DNA of 64,000 bases from Carya illinoinensis. Taxonomy: Eukaryota; Streptophyta; Magnoliopsida; Fagales; Juglandaceae. The DNA lies in NCBI RefSeq assembly GCF_018687715.1, contig NC_056761.1, positions 13,123,001 to 13,187,000 on the forward strand, read 5' to 3'. Both the position numbers and the translations under genes were made by a program. Shown here one piece after another: positions 50,583 to 62,379 of the stretch; position 1 is the first letter of the stretch; every line of letters starts with the position of its first letter. Below the pieces are notes generated by a model. It worked only from the letters and a program-made list of their open reading frames with translations, did no database searches and was not told where the DNA came from.

Positions 50583-51606
50583 GTATATAGCACTAGACTA
50601 TATATATAATATATATTGTATACTTAACTAGTATTTAATATAGTGTATTATATATTATATATATAGTATATAATATACTGCAGTTAGCTTATCCAATTTT
50701 AATATTAAATCATTGCGCTTCAAATTTCAATCTCTTTAAATTTGTAATAATTGTTCACAAAGGATGCATTATTTTATTTAAAAACTACATGAAATTTAAA
50801 TTATAGTCATATTTATCAAATACTCTATCTAACGTTAGAACTTCACCCACTAACGTTCGAACGTATGTGAAAGAAATATACTCTATTATTATAAATAATA
50901 TATAATAATATATATAGTATATTAATTAACTATATATAATATTAACTATATACTATAATATATACTATATATATTAACTATATAATATATTATATATTAT
51001 AGATTATATGTAATGACTATATATATAATATATAATGTGGATATATATACTATATATATTATATAATATATACTAGACTATATATAGTATAGTATATAGC
51101 ACTAGACTATATATATAATATATATTATATACTTAACTAGTATTTAATATAGTGTATTATATATAATATATATAGTATATAATATACTACAGTTAGCTTA
51201 TCTAATTTTAATATTAAATCATTGCGCTTCAAATTTCAATCTTTAAATTTGTAATTTCACAAATGATGCATTATTTTATTTAAAAATTACATAAAATTTA
51301 AATTATGGTCATATTTATGAAATACTCTATCTAACGTTCGAACTTCACCCACTAACGTTCGAACGTCACGGATTAACGTTCGTGACGTTGGCGCCAAAAA
51401 ATATTACGTTTGCACGTAAAAATCTTTAACGTTCGAACGTTCATGTAACGTTCGAACGTAAATTTACTTACGTTCGAACGTCATACGAATTCTCATCTAG
51501 ATTTAGTGACGGTTTGTATAAACCGTCACAAAAACTGATTTTTTGTGACAGTTTGGAGACTGTCACCAATTCTAAAGCGTCACTAAATCTCAATTTTGTT
51601 GTAGTG
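50583..51606. mobile_element. Left-truncated non-autonomous CACTA element
   Basis: Homologous along its length to the right third of the element at 19079-22900: the TATATAGCACTAGACTATAT repeats, AGGATGCATTATTTTATTTA, TTCGAACG palindromes, GTGACGGTTTGTATAAACC and the terminal TTTTGTTGTAGTG. The left terminus and left subterminal region are missing, so it cannot be mobilised as it stands. It ends 219 bp beyond the stop codon of dioxygenase gene 2. Confidence 0.85.
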
Positions 51607-51825
51607 AGTTAAAATATGACCACTGAGATAATGTCACGCTCGAGCCTTAACGTTTATCACGGATTTTTAATTAATTGGGATGCACATTGCTACAATTCAA
51701 TAGTACTTTAGGGTGTGTAAACTATCAATTTTGGGCATTGAAAATTTGGTAATTCATGGGTGCAATTATATATACATACATATATATATAGCTACATGAC
51801 ACGCGCATTATAATGTGATGCTCAT

Positions 51826-53835
51826 TTAATCAGTATTTCCTTCCCCAGTTTTTATCCTTAAATACTCCAAATTTGTCTTTCCATTGAGAACACGAGAGAA
51901 GGTATCTTTGTAAAAATCTTCCACGGAAATCCTTCTAAATAGAGGTGGGCTTTGTGTAGCGTTCAACTGACTTTTCAAAGGCTCAATCTCTGCCTCGGAC
52001 TTGGGGTGGAAGAACACAGCGATCGATATCCTTTCTTTCTCTAAATTTACTGCTGCCCTGTGCTCAGCGCTGGTATACGCCCCATTGCTCAGGATCTGCA
52101 AAATGGCACATGCAGTAGTACTACATGACAACATATGTACGGCACGCAACTGTACATGCTTTAGCTGTCTGATTTTTTCTTACCATGAATATTTATTTAA
52201 TTATTAGGTGACAATGTACATGTGGTTGTGATGTGTCTGTACTTTAGTGTCAATTTAATATCCTAACTAGCTAATGAATATAATTAATCAAAAGAGTTCA
52301 CAATAAGTAAGTTCTGTCTTGATAATGTTTGTCATCTTGCCGGGGTACGTAACTGGAGAGGGACAGCCCAAAGAAGTAAGTGTGTTTGATAATGATTTTA
52401 GATACCCAATGTTCCCACTTGGGCAAGCTTGGTCACCAACCAGATCGAAGTTGTTTCAGTCCAAAGTTGTTTAGTAATATTGGATCCTTGATTCTCTTAA
52501 TGAAAAATTAAGATGTTGCTAATTGATCCAAATGATATTTTTATCATCCGCAAGTTAGATAATAAAAATAATAATAGTAAAACTTAAAAAAATATATAAC
52601 ATAATAATACTTTCGTAAACTAATGTGATTGGATAGTATCTTCTATATGATAACTTTATAAATTATTTTTGTTATAAAGTTGTTATAATATAATAAATCA
52701 CGTTAATATATAAATTTTTTATGTAGAGTACTAAGCACTTAATTACCATATTATATAAAAACTAAAAAAATTGAGGATCAAAGGGATCGGAGTACCCTTC
52801 CGGCGGGCCCTTTGCCTCGCTAGCTATAGCACTGTTGCGGCTGCCACCTCTTGCACCAACAAAGGCAGCCGGAATGAAAAGAATTCGCTACACCATCGCG
52901 CATGGTTACCACTAGGGGTACGTACTTGTTGGCAACCCTTACGTACAGGCGGTTGGCAACTCTATCTACGGCCTGCATTCATGGCCACCTATATATTGTT
53001 GGGTGGGTCGAACTTCTGTCTCCTTTTTAGTTTTTCTAGATTTTTAGGTTTGACAAATACAGCTTGTCATTTTTTTCTAATTAATCTTACTATTTAGGTA
53101 CCGCGCGCTTTCTAAGATTTTATTTTATTTTTCTCAAAAATAGCTTTTCTAGTTGTCTTATTAATTCTATATATTACATAATGTAATTAAGCAAAATATA
53201 TATTGTATTTTTATTGGTACTAGCCGGCGTCATGACTTGATCCATTAATTAGCTTATGGATGTATGTATATTTGTGCGTTACTAGCTAATTAAGATCAGT
53301 GTAGCATATAAATGTATTTATATCTATGTATTCGCACACATACATGCCACACATATGTGTGCGTTCAATATATTATATACCACGTGCTTTTCTTTTAAAA
53401 GATGTTCTTTGTAAAAGAGACGGGGAAATCAATTAGAGGAAGATGATCAATAAAGGTATGATATATATGACAAACCTCCATGATGTCTCCTACGTTGACA
53501 ACAAAGGCATGTGGAAGGAAGCTCACAGGAAGCCAAACCCCATCTTTCTTAATTTGGAGACCTTCAACTCCATTGACTTGATGAAGAATGGTGATACCAC
53601 TAGCGTCAGAGTGAGGGGGAAGGCCAACAACAAGCTCTGGTTGTGGGCATGGTGGATAGTATGTCATCCTCACTGATCTCGTCCCATCTTCAAATAACTC
53701 CTCCATCTCTCTCTTGTCTATCTTCAAAGCTTTTCCCATCAACTCCATAAGTGTCATGGCTAGTTTCTGCAGCTCTAAGAAGTATGACTCTAAGGTGTTC
53801 CTGCAGAAAGCAAAATAATATGACAAAATGTTTAC

Positions 53836-53879
<44 letters not shown>

Positions 53880-54780
53880 CTCAAGGATGAAGGTAGCTCT
53901 GGGAATAAATATGGCTTTCTTTTGTGAATAGGGTTGATTGTCATGTAGAACCTATCACCCCAATCAAGGTTTTGAGCTTTGGGTCGGGGGACTGTTCCAT
54001 AGCCTTCAACATCACCTGGCCTTATCTTGTATTTCATTTTCTCTTCTAAGGGAAGTTTGAAGAATTCTTCAATCTCATTGTTCAGCTTGTTTACTAGTGA
54101 AAGACTTACTCCATGATTCACCAACTGAAAGACAATCAAACAACAACGAATTCTTGAGGTTTATAATATTGTTTCAATTGTTTTTCGTTTTTTTATTTTT
54201 TTGTCGAGAAGAGTTAAAAAACAAGAGAAAAGGAAAAAAAGTAGACATTGTGCTTGGAGGCCAAGGCTTTAATTTGTTCTCTTTTTCCTTTTCAAATCCC
54301 GAGAGTTTTATTCGCAATAATCTTTCATAAAAGAGAATTTTTCCTAGTCTTTGGTCCAATTCATGCAAGAGGGATCGGTCGATCATGAGTACTCATCGAA
54401 GGGAAATAAAGGCCGCAACATAAACTACCTTTCTAGTTATGTACATAAAACTAAATAGACATTGAGATTCGTGAAGGAAAATCGTGTTAATTGTTGAAGA
54501 AAATTTGAGAAAAAACCTGAAAAAGGCCCCAAGCTTTGCAAACTGAATGCAACTTGTCTAGTTCTATGTCTATGGTCTCCCCGATGACCAACTTCTCCAT
54601 GTCAATTGTTGGAACTGTAGGCAAGGTAGCATCGCAGTCTTGAGAGAGACCAGATAGTATTGGCTCTTGATCTGGACAAATATAGTTATGAGGGATTGTT
54701 GTAAGTCTCTTTTTGGTGAGCTCCATAACGCTAAGAACTGAATTTGTGCTCAAAAAGTCAACTTCATCCATTGTTGCCAT
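51826..54780 (-). CDS. SRG1-like 2-oxoglutarate/Fe(II)-dependent dioxygenase, gene 2
   Basis: Paralogue of the gene at 5235-8843 with the same four-exon plan: 54517-54780, 53880-54124, 53476-53800 and 51826-52095, coding 367 aa. Exons 2 and 3 match gene 1 exactly in length (245 and 325 nt) and phase. N-terminal DIOX_N part with CKAWGLFQ/LVNHGV and LDWGDRFYMTINP. Catalytic core with YPPCPQPEL, iron ligands H233 and D235 (PHSDASG) and about H290 (AEHR), and the 2-oxoglutarate-binding R300-x-S302 (RIS). All are intact, so an active enzyme is expected. The substrate cannot be told, as the family includes demethylases, hydroxylases and synthases of specialised metabolism. The start is the first ATG after the TATA box. 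The NxY motif reads TxY, as in gene 1. Confidence 0.92.
53838..53877. repeat. (GA)20 microsatellite at the intron 2 donor of gene 2
   Basis: CT tract on the gene strand immediately after the donor GTT. It is the positional counterpart of 8021-8072 in gene 1. Confidence 0.95.
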
Positions 54781-54858
54781 TGCTTAACCTATGTGATGAA
54801 CCTTGTTATAGCAAAGTAGTTGATCAGTTTAATTGGCTTGGGGGAGGAGGGGTTGGTT

Positions 54859-54865
54859 CTTATAT
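54859..54865 (-). promoter_or_regulatory. Putative TATA box of dioxygenase gene 2
   Basis: TATATAA on the minus strand, about 80 nt upstream of the ATG at 54780. That leaves a 5' leader of roughly 50 nt. Confidence 0.65.
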
Positions 54866-54869
54866 AGCA

Positions 54870-56021
54870 CGAGAAGTTGGGTGATATTTTTTCTCAACTA
54901 AAATGATAGTGAGTTGAAATAAAATGAGTTAATATGAAAGTTAAAAGTTGAATAGTTGAATAAAATAATTTAGAATATTATTTTTTAATATTATTTAATT
55001 ATTTATTATATTTTATATAAAAATTTAAAATAATTAAATAAGATAAAATAAAAAGAAATGACACATGGGCTAAAAGACATTTACTCTGACGTAACATCCA
55101 ATCACCCCTAAGGAACATCAACAGACATAAACATGATGCCTGATGGAACCAAAGTCAAGCTGTGAGCTTTTACTTCAACCACATGGAACATGTGGAGCAA
55201 AGAAGTATCTCGAGAAATGTCTAAGATGGAAAATTATTTCCACCTAACATTTTTCACAACATAATATTTCATAATAATGTGTTAAATAAGAATATTTGTG
55301 TAAAATATTTTATAAAAAATAATATTATTTTATAAGGATATTTTCTACATGTGAAACATGTGGAACAAAGAAATATCTCGAGAATCTAAGATGGAAAATT
55401 ATTCCCACCTAACATTTTTCATAACATAATATTTCATAATAATGTGTTCAATAAGGGTATTTTTGTAAAAAATCTTATAAAAATAATATTATATTATAAA
55501 AATATCCTCATTTTATAATATTATTGTAAAATATATTATAAAAATATATTATGTATATATCATAACTCATCTAATATATATTTAGATTCTAATCCAAATA
55601 TCGTGAGTTTGTAAAAGATCCACGCGGCACCTAGTCAACCATATACTATATGTTATATTCACAAGTGATATGTGGACGTGGAGTAATGCTTGGAATCTCA
55701 CTAATAGGTTCCTGTTGGTATATTTTTATTTTTATTTTTTATTTAATAGTTAAGACAGTACTTTTAATAATGTTGTATTTTAAAAAAAAAATAAATATGA
55801 AAAAAAAATGAAAACAAATTAGAAAAGAAAAAAAAAATTACCTTATCAGGCACATGGTGCTCTATTTATGATTGATGTTTTGTTTATTCAGACGAGGAGG
55901 CACGTGGTGAAAATAGAAGTGAAAATATTATTTTATGATTAAAATCTTATTTGACTAGTAGTTTACGCTGGCTATATTTAACTAATGAAAAAACACGGTT
56001 AAAATTAAAATAAAATTAGTG
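54870..56021. other. Upstream region of gene 2 with a tandem duplication
   Basis: Distal promoter of dioxygenase gene 2 and AT-rich intergenic DNA. A block of about 165 bp is duplicated in tandem at about 55181-55345 and 55350-55513, sharing AAGATGGAAAATTATT, CCACCTAACATTTTTCA and ATTTCATAATAATGTGTT. No gene. Confidence 0.6.
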
Positions 56022-56026
56022 AATAT

Positions 56027-56453
56027 TGTTATAAAACTATCGAAAGGAGAGAGAGAGATAAAACTCAGAGAAGTTATGAAACTTATGAATTTCTTAAAGA
56101 ATTCAACGATATATATAGGCGTACAAAGGGAACTATGCAAGTTACTATGCAGTACTATGCTGGTACTGTGCATATTTACTATGCAGTACTATGCTGGTAC
56201 TATGCACTGTGCGATGTCGGCTATTTACTATGCCAGTTACTATGCAGTACTATGCTGGCACTATGCGCACTGTGCGATGTCGGCCATTTACTATGCCAGT
56301 TACTATGCAGTACTATGCTGGCACTATGCACACTGTGTGATGTCGGCCATTTACTATGCCAGTTACTATGCAGTACTATGCTGGCACTATGCACTGTGCA
56401 TTTGACGACTAGCTCAAGGTGGTCATACAATTTTACAATGTTATTTTACAACA
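56027..56453 (-). repeat. Copia left LTR (3' LTR)
   Basis: 427 bp. About half consists of 63-bp tandem units around ACTATGCAGTACTATGCTGG. The apparent open frames here come from the repeat. Confidence 0.95.
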
Positions 56454-56684
56454 CTCCCCCTTTGGATGACCACATATAATGAATATGCCTCGTTAAAACC
56501 TTGCCAAGGAAAAACCCTGTGGGAAAAAACCAATGGCGAAGGAAAAAGAGTACAATATTCATGTGTACCGTAAAATGCTTTAAGATTGCCTCATTAAAAC
56601 CTTGCGAAGGAAAACCCAGTGGGATAAAACCTTAGCGAAGGAAAAAGAGTACAATCAGCATAAGTCTTCAAGACGTTACTCCCC

Positions 56685-59600
56685 CTAAAAAGTGCATGAT
56701 AAAAGGTCTTCAAGTCTCCGCATTCCAATGTTCTGCACAATCTTCTTAAATGTTGCAGTTGGTAATGCTTTTGTGAATAAATCTGCCAGATTATCACTTG
56801 ATCGTATCTGCTTGACTTTAATTTCACCTTTTTCTTAAAGTTCATGAGTATAAAAGAATTTAGGTGAAATATGTTTGGTTCTATCACCTTTGATATATCC
56901 TCCTCTAATTTGAGCAATACAAGCAGCATTATCTTCGTATAAAGTTGTTGGACTATCATTAATCATTAGAAGACCACACTTTTCTTGAATATGTTGGATC
57001 ATTGATCTTAGCCAAATGCATTCTCGACTTGTTTCATGAATTGCAATGATCTCTAAGTGATTTGAAGATGTAGCAGATAGTGTTTGTTTGACAGATCTCC
57101 ATGATATAGCAGAATTTCCATAAGTAAATACATATCCAGTCTGAGATCTACCTCTGTGTGGATCTGAAAGATAACCTGCATCTGCATATCCAACTAATTG
57201 TGGACTTGAACCATATTGATAAAATAATCCCATATCAACCGTACCTCGAAGGTATCGAAGGATATGTTTAATGCCATTCCAATGTCTTCGAGTTGGTGCG
57301 GAACTATATCTTGCAAGTAAATTAACTGAAAATGCAATATCAGGCCGAGTGCAATTTGCAAGATACATCAGGGCTCCAATTGCACTGAGATAAGGTATTT
57401 CAGAACCAAGAATTTCTTCATTGTCTTCACAAGGACGAAATGGATCCTTCTGCACATCAAGTGATCGAACAACCATTGGAGTACTCAGGGGATGAGCTTT
57501 GTCCATGTAAAAGTGTTTCAAGACTTTCTCTGTATAATTTGATTGATGAATGAGAATTCCATTTGGCAAATGCTCGAGCTGCAGGCCGAGACAAAATTTC
57601 GTTTTGCCAAGATCTTTCATTTCAAATTCATTCTTTAAATATGTAGCAGTTCTTCTGATCTCTTCAGGAGTTCCAACAAGATTTAGATCATCAACATAAA
57701 CCGCAATAATAACAAATCCGGAGTCTGATTTCTTAATAAAAACACATGGGTATATTGGATTATTCTCAAATCCTTCTTTCAATAGATATTCGCTAAGGCG
57801 TTTATACCACATGCGTCCGGATTGTTTTAACCCATATAAAGATCTTTGAAGCTTAATAGAATACATACTTATGGATGTACTCAGATTAGAAGCTTCAGGC
57901 ATTTTATATCCTTCAGGGATTTTCATATATATGTCATGATCTAATGATCCATATAAATATGCGGTGACCACATCCATCAACTGCATATCCAATCTTTTTA
58001 TAACTGCCAAACTAATCAAATATCTGAATGTGATTGCATCCATAACAGGAGAGTATGTTTCCTCATAATCAATCCCCGGTTTCTGCAGGAAACCTTGTGC
58101 AACAAGTCGTGCTTTATATCGCACAATTTCATTACTTTCATTACGTTTACGTATAAATACCCATTTATATCCAACGGGTATTACACCCTTTGGTGTTTGT
58201 ATAATTGGTCCAAAGACCTCTCGCTTTGCTAGCGAGTTTAATTCAGCTTCAATAGCTGATTTCCATTTTGGCCAGTCATCTCTACGTCGACATTCTTCGA
58301 CAGTTCTTGGCTCAATTTCTTCATTACTTCTGGTAATGTCAAGAGCCATTTTATATGAGAATATGTTGTCGACAACAGTTTTATTTCTATTCAAAATTTC
58401 TCCTGTATTCATGAAATGTATCGAGATCTCGTTATTTTCAGGTACCTATCCCTCTTCAAGGGAAGACATTTCATGAAATACCTCTTCAGGAGGTTCTTTC
58501 TCAGGAGATTTACTCTCTTCATGAGCATCAATTACTCTTATGGCCTGTGTTGGTATGGACTCTTCAGGAGTACCAAATTCATTTTGTATTTTCCTCTTCT
58601 GAGGAATTTTGTCCTTAGCACCAATAGGCCGTCCACGCTTCAGGCGTATCTTAGACTCGCCTATTGCTATTTTGGCAACTTGTCCTTCAGGGACTGCAAT
58701 CCTTGCTGGAACATTAACAGCAGGAATATATGATTTTACCACACCTTTAGTGTCAGTAAATGCATCCGGTAATTGGTTTGCAACACTTTGCAAATGAATA
58801 ATCTTTTGAACCTCTAGATTACATTCTTTTGTACGAGGATCAAATTGGGAAAGAGCTTTATTTTCCCAAGTAATTTCTTGTCGTGCTTCAGGCACCGACT
58901 TCTCATTACACAATGTTTGTCATGCTTCAGGCACCGACTTCTCATTACCCATTGTTGGAAAAATGGATTCGTCAAAATGACAATCCTCAAAATGTGCCTT
59001 AAACATATCCCCTGTAAGAGGCTCAAGGTATCTGATAATAGATGGAGAATCAAACCCAACATATATCCCAAGTCTACGTTGAGGGCCCATCTTTGTACGT
59101 TGTGGAGGTGCAATTGGAACATATACAGTACATCCAAAAGTACGAAGATGAGAAATATTTGGTTGCTGACCAAATGCAAGCTGTAATGGTGAATATTTGT
59201 GATATGCTGATGGTCTAACTCGAATTAATGATGCTGCATGAATTATAGCATGTCCCCAAGCAGAAATAGGAAGATTTGATTTCATGAGTAAAGGTCTAGC
59301 GATTAGCTGAAGCCTTTTAATCAATGATTCAGCTAAACCATTTTGAGTATGTGTGTGGGCAACTGGATGTTCAACATCTATTCCTATTGACATGCAATAA
59401 TTATCAAAAGCTTGAGATGTAAATTCTCCTGCATTATCCAATCGAATAGTTTTAATTGGATAGTCAGGGAATTGTGCTCGTAGCTTAATTATTTGTGCAA
59501 GAAGTTTAGCAAATGCAGCATTTCTAGTGGAAAGTAAACAAACATGTGACCATCGACTTGATGCATCAATTAAAACCATAAAATATCTGAACGGTCCACT

Positions 59601-60308
59601 TGATGGTTGAATAGGCCCACATATATCTCCATGAATCCTTTGTAAAAAAGATGGAGATTCAAAACCAACCTTTGAGATAGATGGTTTGATAATCAATTTA
59701 CCTTGAGAACATGCAAAGCATGGATATTCATTGGGTAAGATAATCTTCTGATTCTTTAGGGGATGCCCATACGAATTATCAATTATTCGTCTCATCATTA
59801 TTGATCCCGGATGTCCAAGGCGATCATGCCAAGTCATAAATATTTTGGAATCAATGCACTTCTGGTGCATTACAACATATGATTCAATTGTTCTCATTTT
59901 TGTATAATACAATCCAGATGAGAGGGCAGACAGTTTTTCTAATACGAGCTTCTGGCTCGAAATTATTTTAGTAATGAGAAGATACTCTTTATCGTCTTCG
60001 TTAATGGTTTCAATATGACAACCATTACGACGTATATCTTTAAAACTTAATAAATTTCTTCTGGATTGTGAAGAAAATAGAGCATCATCAATGCAAAATT
60101 TGGTGCCATTAGGCAACACAATATAAGCTCTTCCGGAGCCTTCAATTAGATTCGATGAACCGGAGATGGTATGAACATAGGCTTTACTCAATGTTAGATT
60201 TTGAAAATATTTTTTATCCTTAAGAATTGTGTGAGTTGTAGCACTGTCAGCCAGACATACATCTTTATTATTCATCTCGGAGATAGAAAGTTCATCAATA
60301 AGACTCAT
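56685..60308 (-). pseudogene. Copia pol: protease, integrase, reverse transcriptase, RNase H
   Basis: Starts at ATG 60308 and stays in one frame to the final stop at 56685. Protease with CLADSATTHTIL (about residue 17), GAG-pre-integrase WHDRLGHP with the HHCC zinc site (YPCFACSQGK), integrase with catalytic D (HGDICGP), D (IRLDNAGEF) and E (NGLAESLIKRL), then reverse transcriptase (VTAYLYGSLDHDIYMKIPEG, AVYVDDLNLVG) and RNase H (VGYADAGYLSD, LYEDNAACIA). Three stops interrupt it: TGA at 58920-58922, TAG at 58446-58448 and TAA at 56835-56837. There are no frameshifts. A 39-bp in-frame tandem duplication (58869-58946) surrounds the TGA. Confidence 0.93.
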
Positions 60309-60397
60309 GATTCTACAAAATATATAAAACTTTCATTACTAAAAAAAAACATTACAGAATAAAAATATTTTACAATAATATAAAGGAAATACATTAA
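60309..60397 (-). other. AU-rich gag-pol spacer
   Basis: 89 nt between the gag stop and the pol ATG in a different frame. On the sense strand it is T-rich and ends TATATTTTGTAG|AATCATG, which resembles an intron 3' end. The role is not established. Confidence 0.55.
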
Positions 60398-61447
60398 TTA
60401 AAAAGGAACACTTCCATGATCAACTCTACCACTAGAATCCTCAAAGAAATCAGAAACATCAAGACTTGTAATATCTTCTCCATCTATAGAATTTAAAGCA
60501 TATGATGGTTCAGCAAAATTTGTTTCAAATTTCTTTGTTTTTTCTTTTATGGAAGATTGGTATAAGTCAACCAAGTGTTTAGCTGTACGACAGGTACGAG
60601 ACCAATGTCCAGTCATACCACATCTATGGCATTCATCTTCATATTTCTTTACAAATTTATTTTGAGGACCTTTGCCCTTTTCTGAGTTGAACCACTTCTG
60701 GTGGTACGGTGTATATCTATTATTTTCCCTTTTAGTGTGGTCACTTCTAGGACCTCCACTTCTATAGTTTTTCTTACCACGTCCACGCCCTCTTTTTCTT
60801 TGAAAAGATGCACCATTCGCTTCTGGGAATGATGTAAATCTAGTACCATTCACTTCAGGGAATGATATAGAACCAGTAGGACGTGACCGGTGATTTCTTA
60901 ATAAAAGCTCATTATTTTGCTCAGCTAATAGAAGACAAGATATAAGTTCAGAATATTTCTTGAACTTTCGCTCTCGATACTGCTACTGCAGGAGCACATT
61001 CGAGGCATGAAAAATAGTATATGTCTTATCTAACAAGTCATCATCAGTGACTTTTTCACCACATAATTTCAATAGCGAGCTAATTTTAAAGAGTGCAGAG
61101 TTATACTCACTAACACTCTTGAAGTCTTGCAACCTCAGGTGCATCCAATCATGACGAGCTTTTGGGAGGATTACAGTTTTCTGGTGTTCATATCTCTCCC
61201 TTAAATCATTCCACAAAATAAGTGGATCTTTCACCGTTAGATACTCAGTTTTTAATTCTTCATGAAGATGGTGCCGAAGGAAAATCATTGCCCTAGCACG
61301 GTCCTGCAGGGACCCTTGATTTCCTTCTTTAATTGTATCTCCCAGGTTCATTGCATCCAGATGGATCTCAACATCAAGGATCCAAGATAAATAATTTTTC
61401 CCAGAAATGTCAAGAGCAACGAATTCCAATTTTGTAAGATTTGACAT
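60398..61447 (-). pseudogene. Copia gag with one in-frame stop
   Basis: Capsid protein start MSNLTKLEFVALDISGKNYL at 61447, a UBN2-type gag region (VEIHLDAMNL, LILWNDLRERYEHQK), and a CCHC nucleocapsid knuckle CHRCGMTGHWSRTC near 60610, ending at 60398. A TAG at 60983-60985 lies next to glutamine codons and truncates it after 154 residues. The same frame continues to the end, so it is a point lesion. The pol start at 60308 is in another frame, about 90 nt downstream. Confidence 0.9.
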
Positions 61448-61560
61448 TTTCTACATATATAAATCAAGAACATAAGTATGTTTAGTATTTCATATTCATT
61501 TTGAAAACTATAAAAAAATATATTGAAAGACTTACTTGAAGTAGAGGACTATTAGCTTCA

Positions 61561-61589
61561 AGATCGTCAGAACTCTCGTGCTGATAACG
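61561..61589 (-). other. Probable primer-binding region of the Copia element
   Basis: Directly downstream of the 5' LTR on the sense strand: CGTTATCAGCACGAG. It is in the correct place for tRNA priming. I cannot name the tRNA with confidence. Confidence 0.5.
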
Positions 61590-61608
61590 TGTTATAAAAC
61601 TATCGAAA

Positions 61609-61652
<44 letters not shown>

Positions 61653-62044
61653 AACTCAGAGAAGTTATGAAACTTATGAATTTCTTAAAGAATTCAACGA
61701 TATATATAGGCGTACAAAGGGAACTATGCAAGTTACTATGCAGTACTATGCTGGTACTGTGCATATTTACTATGCAGTACTATGCTGGTACTATGCACTG
61801 TGCGATGTCGGCCATTTACTATGCCAGTTACTATGCAGTACTATGCTGGCACTATGCGCACTGTGCGATGTCGGCCATTTACTATGCCAGTTACTATGCA
61901 GTACTATGCTGGCACTATGCACACTGTGTGATGTCGGCCATTTACTATGCTAGTTACTATGCAGTACTATGCTGGCACTATGCACTGTATATTTGACGAC
62001 TAGCTCAAGGTGGTCATACAATTTTACAATGTTATTTTACAACA
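61590..62044 (-). repeat. Copia right LTR (5' LTR)
   Basis: 455 bp, longer than the other LTR because of a GA run (about 61612-61649) of over 30 bp. It carries the same 63-bp tandem units. It should contain the element's promoter, but no convincing TATA box could be fixed. Confidence 0.95.
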
Positions 62045-62207
62045 AATATGAAATTTTTAAACAACTTAACTATAGTTAGCTAACATTTAACTTTGGAATA
62101 AGCAAATCCAAATTTTACTCTAACACGGTTAACATGAAGGCGGCTTTTAGTAAAATGACACCGCCATATTCCTGTTCACATGCATCTTATTGGCGTGCTA
62201 CCACTTA

Positions 62208-62373
62208 TGGCATGTTTGGCTAGATAACCCTTTTGACCTTTTGTGTTTCTGTTGTGAATTTGGGAACGACGGAATTGTGAATTTGGGAACGATGGAATCC
62301 TGATCCTACTACTTACTTTACAGCACTAGCGGGATATTATCATCAACAGTATTATTTTCAACCAAACATGGCA
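62208..62373. mobile_element. Probable small MITE
   Basis: GGCATGTTTGGCTAG at the left and the complement of TCAACCAAACATGGC at the right form imperfect inverted repeats about 165 bp apart. The TGTTTGG motif is common in Tourist-like and hAT-like MITEs. No clear target duplication. Confidence 0.5.
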
Positions 62374-62379
62374 GACGCT

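Larger units (their letters stand above)
56027..62044 (-). mobile_element. Complete Ty1/Copia retrotransposon
   Basis: LTRs at 56027-56453 and 61590-62044 (TG...CA), with the 5-bp duplication AATAT on both sides (56022-56026 and 62045-62049). A purine tract AAAGGGGGAG (complement of 56454-56463) abuts the left LTR, and the likely primer-binding region CGTTATCAGCACGAG follows the right LTR, so the element reads on the minus strand. The order gag, protease, integrase, reverse transcriptase, RNase H is that of Copia. Apart from GA-repeat length the LTRs differ at about four positions, all transitions, so the insertion is young. In-frame stops disable the proteins. Confidence 0.95.

Noticed and set aside
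56019..56479. Tyrosine/cysteine-rich frames near the Copia LTR
   Set aside because: Translation of the 63-bp LTR repeats. The same frames occur at 61610-61996.
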